Origin: Linnemannia hyalina | Taxonomy: Eukaryota; Mortierellomycota; Mortierellomycetes; Mortierellales; Mortierellaceae | Direction: 5' to 3' | NCBI GenBank assembly: GCA_019671135.1 | Contig: JAHRHY010000004.1 | Coordinates: forward strand, 2,294,001-2,358,000 | DNA: 64,000 nt | In this document: in pieces, positions 27,801 through 37,080 of the stretch | How the letters are laid out: every line of letters starts with the position of its first letter | Numbering within the stretch: the stretch's first letter is position 1 | Translations under genes and position numbers: made by a program | The notes under the pieces: model-generated | What the model was told of the DNA's origin: nothing | The model's input: the letters and a program-made list of their open reading frames with translations, nothing else | Database searches by the model: none

Positions 27801-28013
27801 TTGTTCCGACGCCATCTTGGAGTCGCCTCCATCGAAATATTGCTCTTGTTCGTTGCCACTGGCAAGGTGTTCCTGGTGTTGCTCTGTCCTGGTTGCCGCA
27901 GGGTGATTGATGGTTGTTTTAGGGCATTGATGCGAGGCAAGGTATGGAAATAAGGTGGAGGTAGTTGCTGAGGGGCGGTTGAGCATGGTTGGTACTGGTG
28001 GTCGTCGGTTCAT
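24803..28013 (-). CDS. Taxilin-family coiled-coil protein
   Basis: Seven exons (28013-27428, 27232-27129, 27013-26848, 26758-26670, 26581-26484, 26388-25986, 25888-24803) join in frame to 843 residues. Residues about 200-525 are a near-continuous coiled coil with the taxilin signature order: KKHELLQRERDLLAREKDRI, then LCRKLEGLCRQIHRENKEIK, then LREKLRGFMEQYDLREKHF, then LEALCRAFQAERAVL. Taxilins bind syntaxins in animals and are linked to vesicle traffic; the fungal role is poorly defined. The C-terminal 300 residues are not conserved in any way I recognise and include a run of about 20 glycines (near residues 736-755) encoded by a GGA repeat. Exon 5, which carries residues WGRHSDRKTGSTM, is the least certain boundary, though phase fits on both sides. 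The start could also be an internal Met before ASEQDDAELEAAF (about 27815). Confidence 0.87.
25071..25127. repeat. CCT/GGA trinucleotide repeat inside the taxilin gene
   Basis: About 19 uninterrupted CCT units on the plus strand, read as GGA glycine codons by the taxilin gene. Uniform codon use marks it as a slippage-prone repeat and not a selected poly-Gly of mixed codons. Confidence 0.9.
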
Positions 28014-29041
28014 ACCAAGGAAGGTAGGAGGGTAGGCAAGTGCGAGGTGGACGGCGATTCAGTCTCGCTTCGCAGGCACGGAGACTGCAACGACGGACAA
28101 TGAACTCGTGCTTTGATCAGGCCAGGGTGGAAAGGCGAGTTGAGGGATTGGGTGGGTTGTTTGAGTGAAAAGTTACAGGTGAGGCGGGGAAGGTGGGGTG
28201 ACAAAGGGGAAGGCGGTGTAGTAGAGAGGCCAGAAGGAAAGGCAGGTCGGGCGAATGGAGAAGCGAGGGTAAGAGCGAAGGTTGAAGGTGGAGCTAGGTG
28301 AGAGTTCAGAGCTGTTGAAAGACTGCCTCGAATATGAAAAAGTGACTGGCTGCAGATGCAAAGCCACAGCATTCATTCATGGGCACCCAACCGAGGAGAA
28401 CAATAGGGCTCAACCATCCTTTTGGTCCACCTGAACCACCGTCATGCAAGCTGATACAACACTCCATTGTGAAGAACAAGATGGATTTCTGATTTGTTTT
28501 TATTCATTATTGAGCTTTTTGTGTTGGCGCCAACGTTTCAGGACCGCTTCCATTTCACTATCGCTCTGTTACAGACCACAAACCATCTGTCTCCTACTCC
28601 TCATCCTTATCCTCCTCTCGTCCGCAAAAAAAGCCAGCAATCGCTTCAAAAGCCATCGATCTTCTTCTGCCAAACAGCATCCGCGCTCTTTCCTGATGGA
28701 GAATCCGTTGTTTCTTTTGGAAAATACAGTAAAAAACAAGAATAGTCCTCCAGCAAGTCCGTAGAAAGAAAATAATAAAAGCAAACATAATTGATTGTAA
28801 AAAAACAAAGGTAACGTACAGAAAAAAGGAGAGTAAAAGGTCAACAAGAAATGAAGAAAGAAAGAAGACTGAAAAGAGAGCTCAAAAGAGATTGTCGTGG
28901 CAAGTCGAAGAATGGAAGTGGAAAAAGAAACGAGGGTACTAAAAGAAAACAGTGTCATGATTTCCCTCCATCGTCAGGAGAGGCGACGTAGCAGGCGAGG
29001 GGTGGTTAGGCAAGAAACAATGGCGCCGCCCTGGTTTTTGC
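28014..29041. other. Intergenic: taxilin leader and GSK3 3' region
   Basis: About 1 kb. The part next to taxilin (28014-28400) is purine-rich on the plus strand, a CT-rich leader on the coding strand. An upstream non-coding exon of taxilin may lie here. I see no further gene. Confidence 0.45.
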
Positions 29042-31469
29042 TTAATCCAGAGAAATGCGAGTTGCACTGGGTGGGACGGGCACAAAGTTGTGCACATCGA
29101 TTCCGCGCGAGCTCAATTCTGCCTCGGCATGACGGGGGACCAACATGGGAATAAGATCTGGGCGGATCGATAGTTCTATTTGACAAAGAAGGTATATAAA
29201 AGCGTGAGAAAAGTTGGCCTTGTGTGGAAAAATAACAAAAGTGTGCTAAGGGTCCTGAATGCTATCTTAATGAATGAATAGAGCGACTTACCGAGAGGAG
29301 TGAAGTTGAACAGAGGTGGGAGGTCCTTGCCATTGGGGAGTTTCGTTTCAGGGTTCCTGAGCTCGTCAAAGAAAGGATGGATCATCGCCTCAATGGGAGT
29401 GAATCGGCGCGAGGGCGTGTATTCCAAAAGTCGGCAGATGAGCTCCAAAGCCTCTGGTGGTGTCCTGGAGCGGAAGATCTTGCTGAAGGGGTGAGGTTTG
29501 ATCTGAGGGAACTTGTGCTCCATGTAGTTAGGGTTCATCGTTTTGATCTGCTCCCTTGTAGGTGTTCCCAAAACCTTGATGATCTCAACCAGCTGATCGA
29601 TTCCGCTCTCGCCGGGGAAGAGGGGCTGGCCCAGCATTAACTCGGCCATAACACATCCTGTTGACCAGACATCTATAAACACAGAGCGAGAGGGTAAAAA
29701 TACAAGAAATACAATCCATGAGTCAAACGTTTGATGAGAATGGGGGTTGGCAGAGTCCAAGCATAAAAAATGGCGTCCAGTGTGCGAGGGGTTCCAGAAT
29801 CATGAGGATGCAGTGGATCTTGTTGGTGACAATGTAGATATAAACAACGTTGCAGGGTGGAGTGTCGAGTCGTCCAGGTATCGAAGCAAGGGGTGGAGGT
29901 ATAAGTGGACCAATTGATGCATTACCGATGTTGGTGGTGTAGTTGGTTGCGCCAAAGATGAGCTCAGGGGCACGGTAATAGCGTGAGCAGATGTACGAGA
30001 CGTTTGGTTCTCCGGCGACCAAGATCTTGGCACTAAACAGAATGCAAATAGAGAGAGAAAAGAATGTTAGCGGAAAGGTAACACAAACCCATTTCTGCGA
30101 TCTCACTTTCGACTTGCTGTCCTTTAAATGAGTATCAAGTTCCCCTCCATCCTTCGACTAACCCGCGCTCATTTTCATCTCCTCCCGTCTTTCTCTGACC
30201 GCCCAATGGTATTGAGCAGGAGCCAACTTCAATCCCAGACAGATCATGTGGCACATCAAAAAAAAAAAGGGACACGCACTTGAGGTTGGTCTTCCGCTTG
30301 CACTATTGCACCTGCCCTCCGCATAACAAGCACAGAAAAGAAACTCGACTCGACCCAACCATCCTAACATGACGTCCCCCCCCCCTCTTTTCCTTTCCAC
30401 GCCTTCCAGTCAAATTGAAAGAAAAAAAATAGCGTCTCATGCGACCACTTTTTCATGTATCGTACCTTCCGAAATCACACAACTTCAAAATTCCGGTCGT
30501 GGGGTTGAGAAGAAGGTTCTGAGGCTTAATATCACGATGGCAGATGCCGAGAGCGTGAATATAGGCGAGACTCCTGAACAGCTGGTACATGTACAACTTG
30601 ATCTGAAGCATTGGCATTGTCTGCTTGATCTTGGAGTAGTGGCGGGAGGCACGGTAGACGGTCTCTGGGATGTACTCGAGGACAAGGTTGAGATAGACCT
30701 CATCCTTCTAAAAGATTTTTTTGTTTTTGTTTAGAAACAAACCGCGTTGGATGGGTTAGAAAGGAGGTGGTTTGCTTCCAAGACATCCGGTCAGTTCGCT
30801 CCGTTTCGACTTGCAGATTTGAGTACGAGCGTGGATACGGTACCTTATCTCCGTTGGAATAAAAGAAGGCTTTAAGGTCGACAATGTTTGGGTGTGAGAC
30901 GAGTCTCATGATCTGGAGCTCACGGTTCTAAAAGGAGGTGCGCGTGATGATAGTGGTGATGATAATGATATACATGCACGTTAGGACCATCGGTCAGGGA
31001 CAATACAAACAGGCTAATAGCAAAACACGGCCTATTGCCACAGAAAGGAATGGAGAGATGACAACGCCTTTTTTGACAAGAGGTCGATAGTTGTTGGTGG
31101 ACTGGAAAGAGAGCCATACCTTGAAGCGCTTATCCTGAAGGACCTTCTTGATGGCAGCGTCCTCGCCGTTGCTGACTAGCTTTGCCTGGAAGACAACGCC
31201 AAAGGAGCCGTTTCCGATGACTTTACAGTTTGTATAGGCGAGCTCGTGTGGTGCTCCGGACTTGCCCTCGTTGGCCATGACCTTGATAATCTTTGAGGGA
31301 TCTGACTCGCCTATGAAGCCAATACGATTTCGGAGATATGAACGACGGGGAGTGAATAAGAGTATTTTGGCGCAAGGGAAGGATTCCGTGCGATGGACGG
31401 AAACATAGGAAGTGTGTGCAAAAGAATGGGCTTACCACTAATCTTGATGCCATTGATGGGAGATGCCAT
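29042..31469 (-). CDS. Glycogen synthase kinase 3 (GSK3/shaggy family)
   Basis: Seven exons (31469-31436, 31310-31120, 30927-30844, 30707-30466, 30032-29926, 29672-29292, 29175-29042) join in frame to 390 residues, close to the family norm for fungi. The glycine loop is [14 protein letters not shown], the catalytic Lys is in [18 protein letters not shown] (near residue 66), and the catalytic loop is [17 protein letters not shown] is formed across the exon 4/5 junction. The activation loop [18 protein letters not shown] keeps the Tyr (near 197) and the basic pocket residue used for primed substrates. The C-lobe runs [20 protein letters not shown], and the tail carries [20 protein letters not shown], the GSK3 C-terminal signature. 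GSK3 phosphorylates primed Ser/Thr sites in stress, meiosis and carbon-metabolism control (yeast Rim11, Mck1, Mrk1). The first exon codes only 11 residues and a split codon; its ATG follows the CT-rich leader. Confidence 0.96.
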
Positions 31470-34255
31470 TTGGAGGATAGTTTCGCGTTATTGGGGTTTT
31501 GGTGGGCGTGTGCGAGTGTGGAGGAGAGTAGTTGTGCTTGCTGGTTGGTTGGTTGGCTGATGGTGGTTGTGGATGAGCAGGTGATCAGAGTGTGTTTGTT
31601 GGTGGTGACGATGGGGCTATTATTTCGAGCATGAACAAGAGGAGAAAAGAGGTCAGAGGTGAGAAATAGCAGAGAATAAAAGAGAAAAGTAGGAAAGAAA
31701 CCAAGGGTGAGCGGATGAGCGAAAGGGACGACAAAAAGAGTCAAAGAGAGAGAAAAGGAAAGAGACAAAGGGAAGGGGGGGAGGAGGGGAGGAGAGGGCG
31801 GTGAAAAGGAAGAGGAGCCAGGAGGGGCAAAGAGAGAGAGAGAGAGAGAGAGAAACGAGGAGACGGATAAAGCGAAAGAGAATGATTGACAGATAGATAG
31901 GCAGACATACAGACAGACAAACAGACAGACAGACAAAGCGAGTCAAAAGAAATAATGGCGGCAGGCGTACTTTTCTTGTTGTTACTAAAGAAAAGGAACT
32001 AACGGGCAGCGATAGTAATAAGAGGTAGTAATGGTAAGGGAGGGAGGAGGGGTCTGTTGGGAGTGGTGAAATGGGGGGGGGGGGGTATTTGAAAGGGAAA
32101 CGAAGAAAAGAGGAAAGAAAGAAAGAAGAAAAGACAGAAGAGAGTAGAGAAAAGGACAATGAGTTTAGCGCCGGGCCAGGATGAGAAAAAAAAATGAAGT
32201 GGGAGAGATGACGAGGAGAAAGGAATACTCCGCCAGCCCATCATTTTATTTAGCTTCCACCAAAGGACACAAAAGCAGGTCAGTCGCTCGCAACATTCAT
32301 GCACGCACAAACAACTTCCTTCCCTCCTTCTTTCCCGCACTCCCCTCACTCACTCACTCACTCACTCACTCACTCTGGGGCACACAACATGCAGCTCGTC
32401 ACCCTCCTTTGTGGCTTGAGGGGAGGATCAAAAAAAGCTTCAGCCATGGATGGATCACAAACACACATTCATATCTTTATCTCTCTCACCACTTATTGAC
32501 TCTTTGACATTGTTGTACTTTTCCATTTCTTCCCTTGTCTGTTCCTTACTTTTTTTCTTCATTCTTCATTCTCCACTCCACTTCTCATATTCACCGAACA
32601 TCCTCACCGCAAACAAACACAGCAATCACCAACAAATAATCAGGTCAGCTGGCTAGAGGTGCCTGTCCGTGTGTGCTCCCAACAAACAAAAAAATCAGTC
32701 TTTCCCTCACTTCCCTCTCCTCTCCACACCTCACCTCACCTCACGCTTCCGGTCGTCATTTCTTGTATATTCTGAGCAGTAACATCCTTCCTTTCTTTAC
32801 TCTCCCGGACAAAACAACAGAAAAACAAGCTCTCCCTTCCCCTCTCCTCACCCACTACAAGAATCCTTTTTACATGACCCCTCCATTGCTCCGAATGAAC
32901 TCGATGGCAACCTGCATCTGAATGCGAAATGAAAACACCCACGCAAAAAAAAGCCCTCCTGCAGTCATTCCCCTGTCGTCCAGTTGTCCGTGTAATATAC
33001 GCGAAGCTCTGTCCGATCCTGTGGGAAAAAAAAAAAAAAGAATTCCCGCACTTTCTCCATTTCCTTTAACCTGCCCTGCACACTGTCTGTCTGGGGTTGA
33101 ATATGGCCACTGTAGTTGGTCGACTGCTGAGTGCTTTTTTTTTGCTTCCTCCTGATGCGTACCGATGGAGCGGGGTGATGAGGATGGCAACGAACGCTAA
33201 ATAAAAAAGGAAAAGAAAGAACGGAAAGTGAGCACTTACAAAGCCAATGAGAGCTTGACGTCAAAGGAATGGGAGAAAGAATAGGAGTTGTGATGTAGAA
33301 GTCGTGTGTGTGTTGATGGCGGTGAGTGTGATGTGAAAGAAAGAGTAGAAGAGAAAGAGGAAGAGAAGCAGGTTTCGGAGTCAGTTCAGAAAGAAGAAGA
33401 AACGAAGCCCGAAAGTGGGCTCTGCTGCCTATCTCTTCCTTGGAATATCTGCCTGGACCACGGGGTCATCATCATCATCATCATCACCATCATCACTCTC
33501 CTAACCACAATAAGGAGGTGCGAACAAAAAGAGGGGTTCGTTCAATCCTTCCGTTGGCTGGTCCGTCTGTCTCTCTCCCCCTCTTTGTGAACAGCCGATT
33601 CCTGATCACGCGGATGCCACACTCTCAATCCCATGGCACTGAATACAAAAGTGGCTATGGTGGATGGGACATGCATGCCGCACATGCTCACAACACACAG
33701 CCATTTTGAACATTGCCGGTTGCCAGACTGAAACAATTGCGCGGGAACTCCCTACCCAGGTGCTTAAACCCCTTTTCACTTTCCGTTTCTGTCACTTACA
33801 TCTCCAAAACCTCCAAAGCACGACCTTCAACCCTGCAGACATTGCCTTGTGTGTTGCAGCAAAGCATAACAACGCAGTTGTTTATTGACGCCACTCGCCC
33901 TCTCGTTCTCTCCTCACTCACTCTCTCTTGCCTTGCCCACGGACCAAGCTGACGTGACGAAAATAAAATAAAATAAATTATCCAATTTAAAAAAGTGTCA
34001 TCGTTTCTTCCGTTCATTCATTTGCAAGCCTTGAGTTACAGCGATACTCTCTATATTTTAAAAACGTCACTTGACAACAAGAGGTATGATTCTTTCAAAT
34101 GTACAAACACACAGAGCAATAAAGGTATGTCAAGTGAAGTCAAACTCCAAGCAACAAACGTAGACTACGAAGGAGAGCGAACCTACAAAAAAAGTGAAGG
34201 AACAGTATCTTCGATGAGACAAAGTAACTACTGGTAGGCAACGAACAAAAAAAAC
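31470..34255. other. Intergenic region upstream of GSK3, low complexity
   Basis: About 2.8 kb. From 31470 to 32160 the plus strand is purine-rich (leader of GSK3 on the minus strand), with a GA run at 31831-31853, GACA/GATA tetranucleotides at about 31888-31936 and a G13-like run near 32070. Around 32340-32375 is an ACTC repeat. A CATC-type repeat is at about 33467-33495. A possible set of minus-strand terminal exons (32874-33262) is listed separately. No confident gene is present. Confidence 0.5.
32874..33262 (-). CDS. Possible terminal exons of an unidentified small gene
   Basis: Three minus-strand segments can be spliced in one frame: one ending at about 33237 before GTAAGT, a short exon of about 34 bases (33202 to 33169) between a TTTAG and a GTACGC, and a last exon starting at about 32920 after CATTCAG. 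The last exon reads MQVAIEFIRSNGGVM and stops. The short C-terminus looks ordered, unlike the simple-sequence ORFs around it. I cannot place the 5' end or name a family. It may equally be chance. Confidence 0.22.
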
Positions 34256-34273
34256 GCTCCGGGAAGCAAAAGA

Positions 34274-34346
34274 TGCTCTCTGTGAGGATCGAACTCACGA
34301 CCTTCAGATTATGAGACTGACGCTCTGCCGGCTGAGCTAAGAAAGC
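34274..34346 (-). tRNA. tRNA-Met (CAU), elongator type
   Basis: 73 nucleotides fold as a cloverleaf: a seven-pair acceptor stem (GCTTTCT with AGAGAGC), D arm with AGCCGGCA loop, anticodon loop CTCATAA giving CAU, five-base variable region, T loop TTCGATC, discriminator A. No intron is needed. The absence of the initiator features (A1-U72 pair, AUCG T loop) points to elongator Met. T-rich sequence follows the 3' end on the minus strand, as RNA polymerase III termination needs. It is the mirror copy of the gene at 34499. Confidence 0.96.
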
Positions 34347-34498
34347 TGGTGACAAAGTGCTGAACAATGCACTAGACATTTCTGATCAGATTCCGTGACT
34401 GTCTCGTGACCTCACGTGATAAATGTAAGTCACGTGGTATCTGGCTTGCTGAGGTCCGTAGGGTTCAAGAGGATTAATAGAAATTTGGTTGCTACCCA

Positions 34499-34571
34499 GC
34501 TTTCTTAGCTCAGCCGGCAGAGCGTCAGTCTCATAATCTGAAGGTCGTGAGTTCGATCCTCACAGAGAGCA
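34499..34571 (+). tRNA. tRNA-Met (CAU), elongator type, second copy
   Basis: Identical over all 73 positions to the minus-strand copy 152 bases to the left, with anticodon CAU. A TTTT terminator lies at 34573-34576. A-box (TAGCTCAGCCGG) and B-box (GTTCGATCC) promoters are intact, so both copies should be active. Confidence 0.96.
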
Positions 34572-34784
34572 TCTTTTGCTTTCCGGAGCAATCTAATTGT
34601 TTTGAACGTGTCAAGCACATCAAGGAAACAGAATAGTGTTGTCCTTTAACACGGTTGGGTCCAACTTTCTTTTTTTCGCGGCTTTGATTTTTTTTTTTTT
34701 TTTTTTTGGTCTGTTCTATGTCTCTCCTTCGTAGAAAGTCTATGTAAAGAGCAAGGAACGCGTAAAAAATGAGCTGTACCCTTT

Positions 34785-34790
34785 TTTATT
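34785..34790 (-). terminator. Polyadenylation hexamer of the six-span membrane protein gene
   Basis: Reads AATAAA on the minus strand, 26 bases past the stop at 34816. The sequence from the tRNA to here contains a long T-run (about 34689-34707) and no gene. Confidence 0.45.
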
Positions 34791-34815
34791 TGCTTAAGCC
34801 TTTGCTCCTCTAGTC

Positions 34816-36567
34816 CTAGTACGGCAATGGACCCGTCATCCGGTTCATAATCCAAGCCATGCCCACCCAATAAACCACAATCGCCCCAACAGCCGCCTTG
34901 GCAATCCAATCCGTGTGCTCCTCCAACATCACATACCCACTTAACAACGACCCATGCACCGCACTCACAATCGTTGCGGACACTATCCCCACAACGCGAC
35001 TCCAGTACAGGTACTGGATCTGTACTAGGTCTTCGTCTTCGCGGTCGAGGACAAACTCTGTGAGGATCAGGACGCCGAGGAAGAGGGTGACGAGGAGGAA
35101 GATGACGAGGCCTTGGGCGACGAGGTAGAGGATCCAATGGAGGCCCATTAGGTTGTAGCCCAAGGTGCGGTTTGGGTCGCGGTGGACGAAGATTGTGGAG
35201 AAAGGGTCGGTGGCGGCGGGGTTGTTGGTAGATACTGCAGAAGCCGAGGCGGCGATGATGGCGGCGATGGATGGGGGGAAGTTGGGAGGTGGTTTTGACC
35301 AGGGGAGGAGTGGTGCCTCTGGCTCTTGCTGTTGTTGTTGTTGCTCGTTTTGGTTTTGTTGACCTGGTACGCTTGCGCCCATCAACACAATAGAGATCGG
35401 GTCGAGTGCAGGCATCCTAAATTGTGGTCGTGGTGATGCCGACGGTGCTGTCTGATAGTTAGTCGATGCGTCCTTGTCCTGTTCCTCCTCCTGTCCTCCG
35501 ACTTTGAGAGACGTCTGGCTTGCGACGACTGAATCACGCTTGTCCTGCTCCAACTTCTGTCCCTGTCGCTGTTGATCTTTTGAGCTAGGCGGTGAGATCT
35601 TGAGTGCAGACTTGGGCGCATCTGGGTATAGATGCATCGGTACCGGCGACTTGACCGCCACTCCTTCGTTGGCCATAGGGAGAACCACATTCGCCTTCTT
35701 GTCGTCTGACTGGTCCTGCTTACTCAACGCGATAAAGATGTTGCTACCATCTACAGCGTTCGTGTTCTCTCCTTCACTGCCGATCATCATCAAAGCCTCC
35801 ATTTCTGCAGCCGCCTCTTCAGAAACTCTAGACGCAGCACCGACCCTCTCGACCTTTGTCAAGATCTTCTCTAGCGGATCCAAGTACGATGACGGTTCGG
35901 GTTCGAGCTCCGAGTTTGGGAGGGACATAAAGAATGATGAGATGATCGATGATGGGAACGGAAGTATGTCCTGTCCTCCTGGTGTCAGACTCGAATCCAC
36001 GTCTTCGAGAGATGTGCTTGCTGCTGCTGGTGGGACTAGAGCGTTGTTGGTCCCTGCTAATGGTTGATCCTGTCCTGGCTCCTGTTTCTGCTGCTGCTGC
36101 TGTGCTACCCGCGAAGACTCAACCAGGGGCGAATCCAGAACCAACCCCGCTGGTAGAGTCAACTGAGCCTTCGCCGACACCGGCACCACCGCCATTGGAG
36201 GCACCACACCCTCATAGACCATCCGATTATACGAAGTATTACTCCCATTCCCGACCGCATAAACCATCACCAAATGTGCCGCCACTAGCATACACAAGCC
36301 CGACCCCGCAACCATGATATAAGTCCTTGCCCTCTGTACCGTCAAGGAGATACACTCGAACCGTTCCAGGTATCGATATGAGAAGCAGAGAAGGGGGAAT
36401 GTGAGGAGTGGAGGGATGAAGGCGATGAGGATGATGACGATCGGGGGGATGGAGTTTGAAACGAAGGGTGTTGAGGAAGAGAGGAGGACGGATGTGAGTG
36501 CGAAGGGAATGTAGCCTAGGGAGGCTATTGAGTGGAAGAATGCGTGGAGGAGGGGTTTCCGTGTCAT
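34816..36567 (-). CDS. Predicted six-span membrane protein with large disordered loop
   Basis: A single frame of 583 residues when started at the Met of MTRKPLLHAFFHSIASLGY; 55 further upstream residues are open but are mostly Phe/Leu-rich translation of the CT-rich leader. Three hydrophobic segments lie in the first 120 residues (ASLGYIPFALTSVLL, PIVIILIAFIPPLLTFPLL, IMVAGSGLCMLVAAHLVMV). A loop of some 300 residues follows, rich in Ser, Gln, Glu and Pro. Three more segments lie near the C-terminus (HWILYLVAQGLVIFLLVTL, VVGIVSATIVSAVHGSLLSG, AAVGAIVVYWVGMAWI). No transporter or receptor motif is recognised. Topology is inference from hydropathy by eye. Confidence 0.75.
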   Translation of the reverse strand: MTRKPLLHAFFHSIASLGYIPFALTSVLLSSSTPFVSNSIPPIVIILIAFIPPLLTFPLLCFSYRYLERFECISLTVQRARTYIMVAGSGLCMLVAAHLVMVYAVGNGSNTSYNRMVYEGVVPPMAVVPVSAKAQLTLPAGLVLDSPLVESSRVAQQQQQKQEPGQDQPLAGTNNALVPPAAASTSLEDVDSSLTPGGQDILPFPSSIISSFFMSLPNSELEPEPSSYLDPLEKILTKVERVGAASRVSEEAAAEMEALMMIGSEGENTNAVDGSNIFIALSKQDQSDDKKANVVLPMANEGVAVKSPVPMHLYPDAPKSALKISPPSSKDQQRQGQKLEQDKRDSVVASQTSLKVGGQEEEQDKDASTNYQTAPSASPRPQFRMPALDPISIVLMGASVPGQQNQNEQQQQQQEPEAPLLPWSKPPPNFPPSIAAIIAASASAVSTNNPAATDPFSTIFVHRDPNRTLGYNLMGLHWILYLVAQGLVIFLLVTLFLGVLILTEFVLDREDEDLVQIQYLYWSRVVGIVSATIVSAVHGSLLSGYVMLEEHTDWIAKAAVGAIVVYWVGMAWIMNRMTGPLPY

Positions 36568-37080
36568 CTTGTTGGTGTGGGAGAGTGAGAAAAGGTAGAA
36601 AAATGCCTGTGTGTTGTTGTGTTTGTTCGTGAAAAAAATAACTAAAAAGAGGGAAAGAGGATATGTCTGTAAAAAAAAAAGAAGAATGGCAAAGTTGAGA
36701 GACAGGGTATAGATGAAGGATGCTGTTGGCAAGAGTAAAGAAAAAGAGAAGAAAAGAAAGAGGAGTAAAAGAAGGACAACAAGAAGAAGACAGTGAGGTG
36801 AACAAAAAGATTAAGAAAGCCAGTCGGGTGAGAATGAAGATTCTATCTTGTCCGAGGCGATGCAAAAGGGGGCATGCCAGACTATAGGAATGGAGGAAAA
36901 GGAGTAACACGTACACACAGTATCGACCACAAAAGCACGATTTCATACTACAGATATCATTCTCATTTGAACCAAAACGAACAAAAAGAATAGTAGACAT
37001 GCTGTTTGTTATTGAAAGCACCGCTATGCAATTTGGGGGGGGGGTTCCATTATCTTTTTCCGCATCTCTCCCTTTCTACT
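36568..37080. other. Leader of the six-span gene and 3' end of the methyltransferase gene
   Basis: Purine-rich on the plus strand near 36600-36830 (leader for the minus gene). A G8-10 run is near 37036. No other gene is seen. Confidence 0.45.

Larger units (their letters stand above)
34256..34589. repeat. Inverted repeat carrying the two tRNA-Met genes
   Basis: Arms 34256-34349 and 34496-34589 are 94 bases each and match in inverted orientation with a single mismatch in the 3' flank. The match runs 3 bases upstream and 18 bases downstream of each tRNA, then stops abruptly. The unmatched loop is about 146 bases. The identity of the flanks argues for recent duplication or ongoing conversion. 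Confidence 0.9.

Noticed and set aside
31223..31936. 237-codon minus-strand frame upstream of GSK3
   Set aside because: Covers the CT-rich leader, exon 1 in a wrong frame and part of intron 1.
33467..33495. CATC repeats considered as a CRISPR-like or coding array
   Set aside because: Units are only three bases, spacers are absent and the host is eukaryotic; a plain microsatellite.
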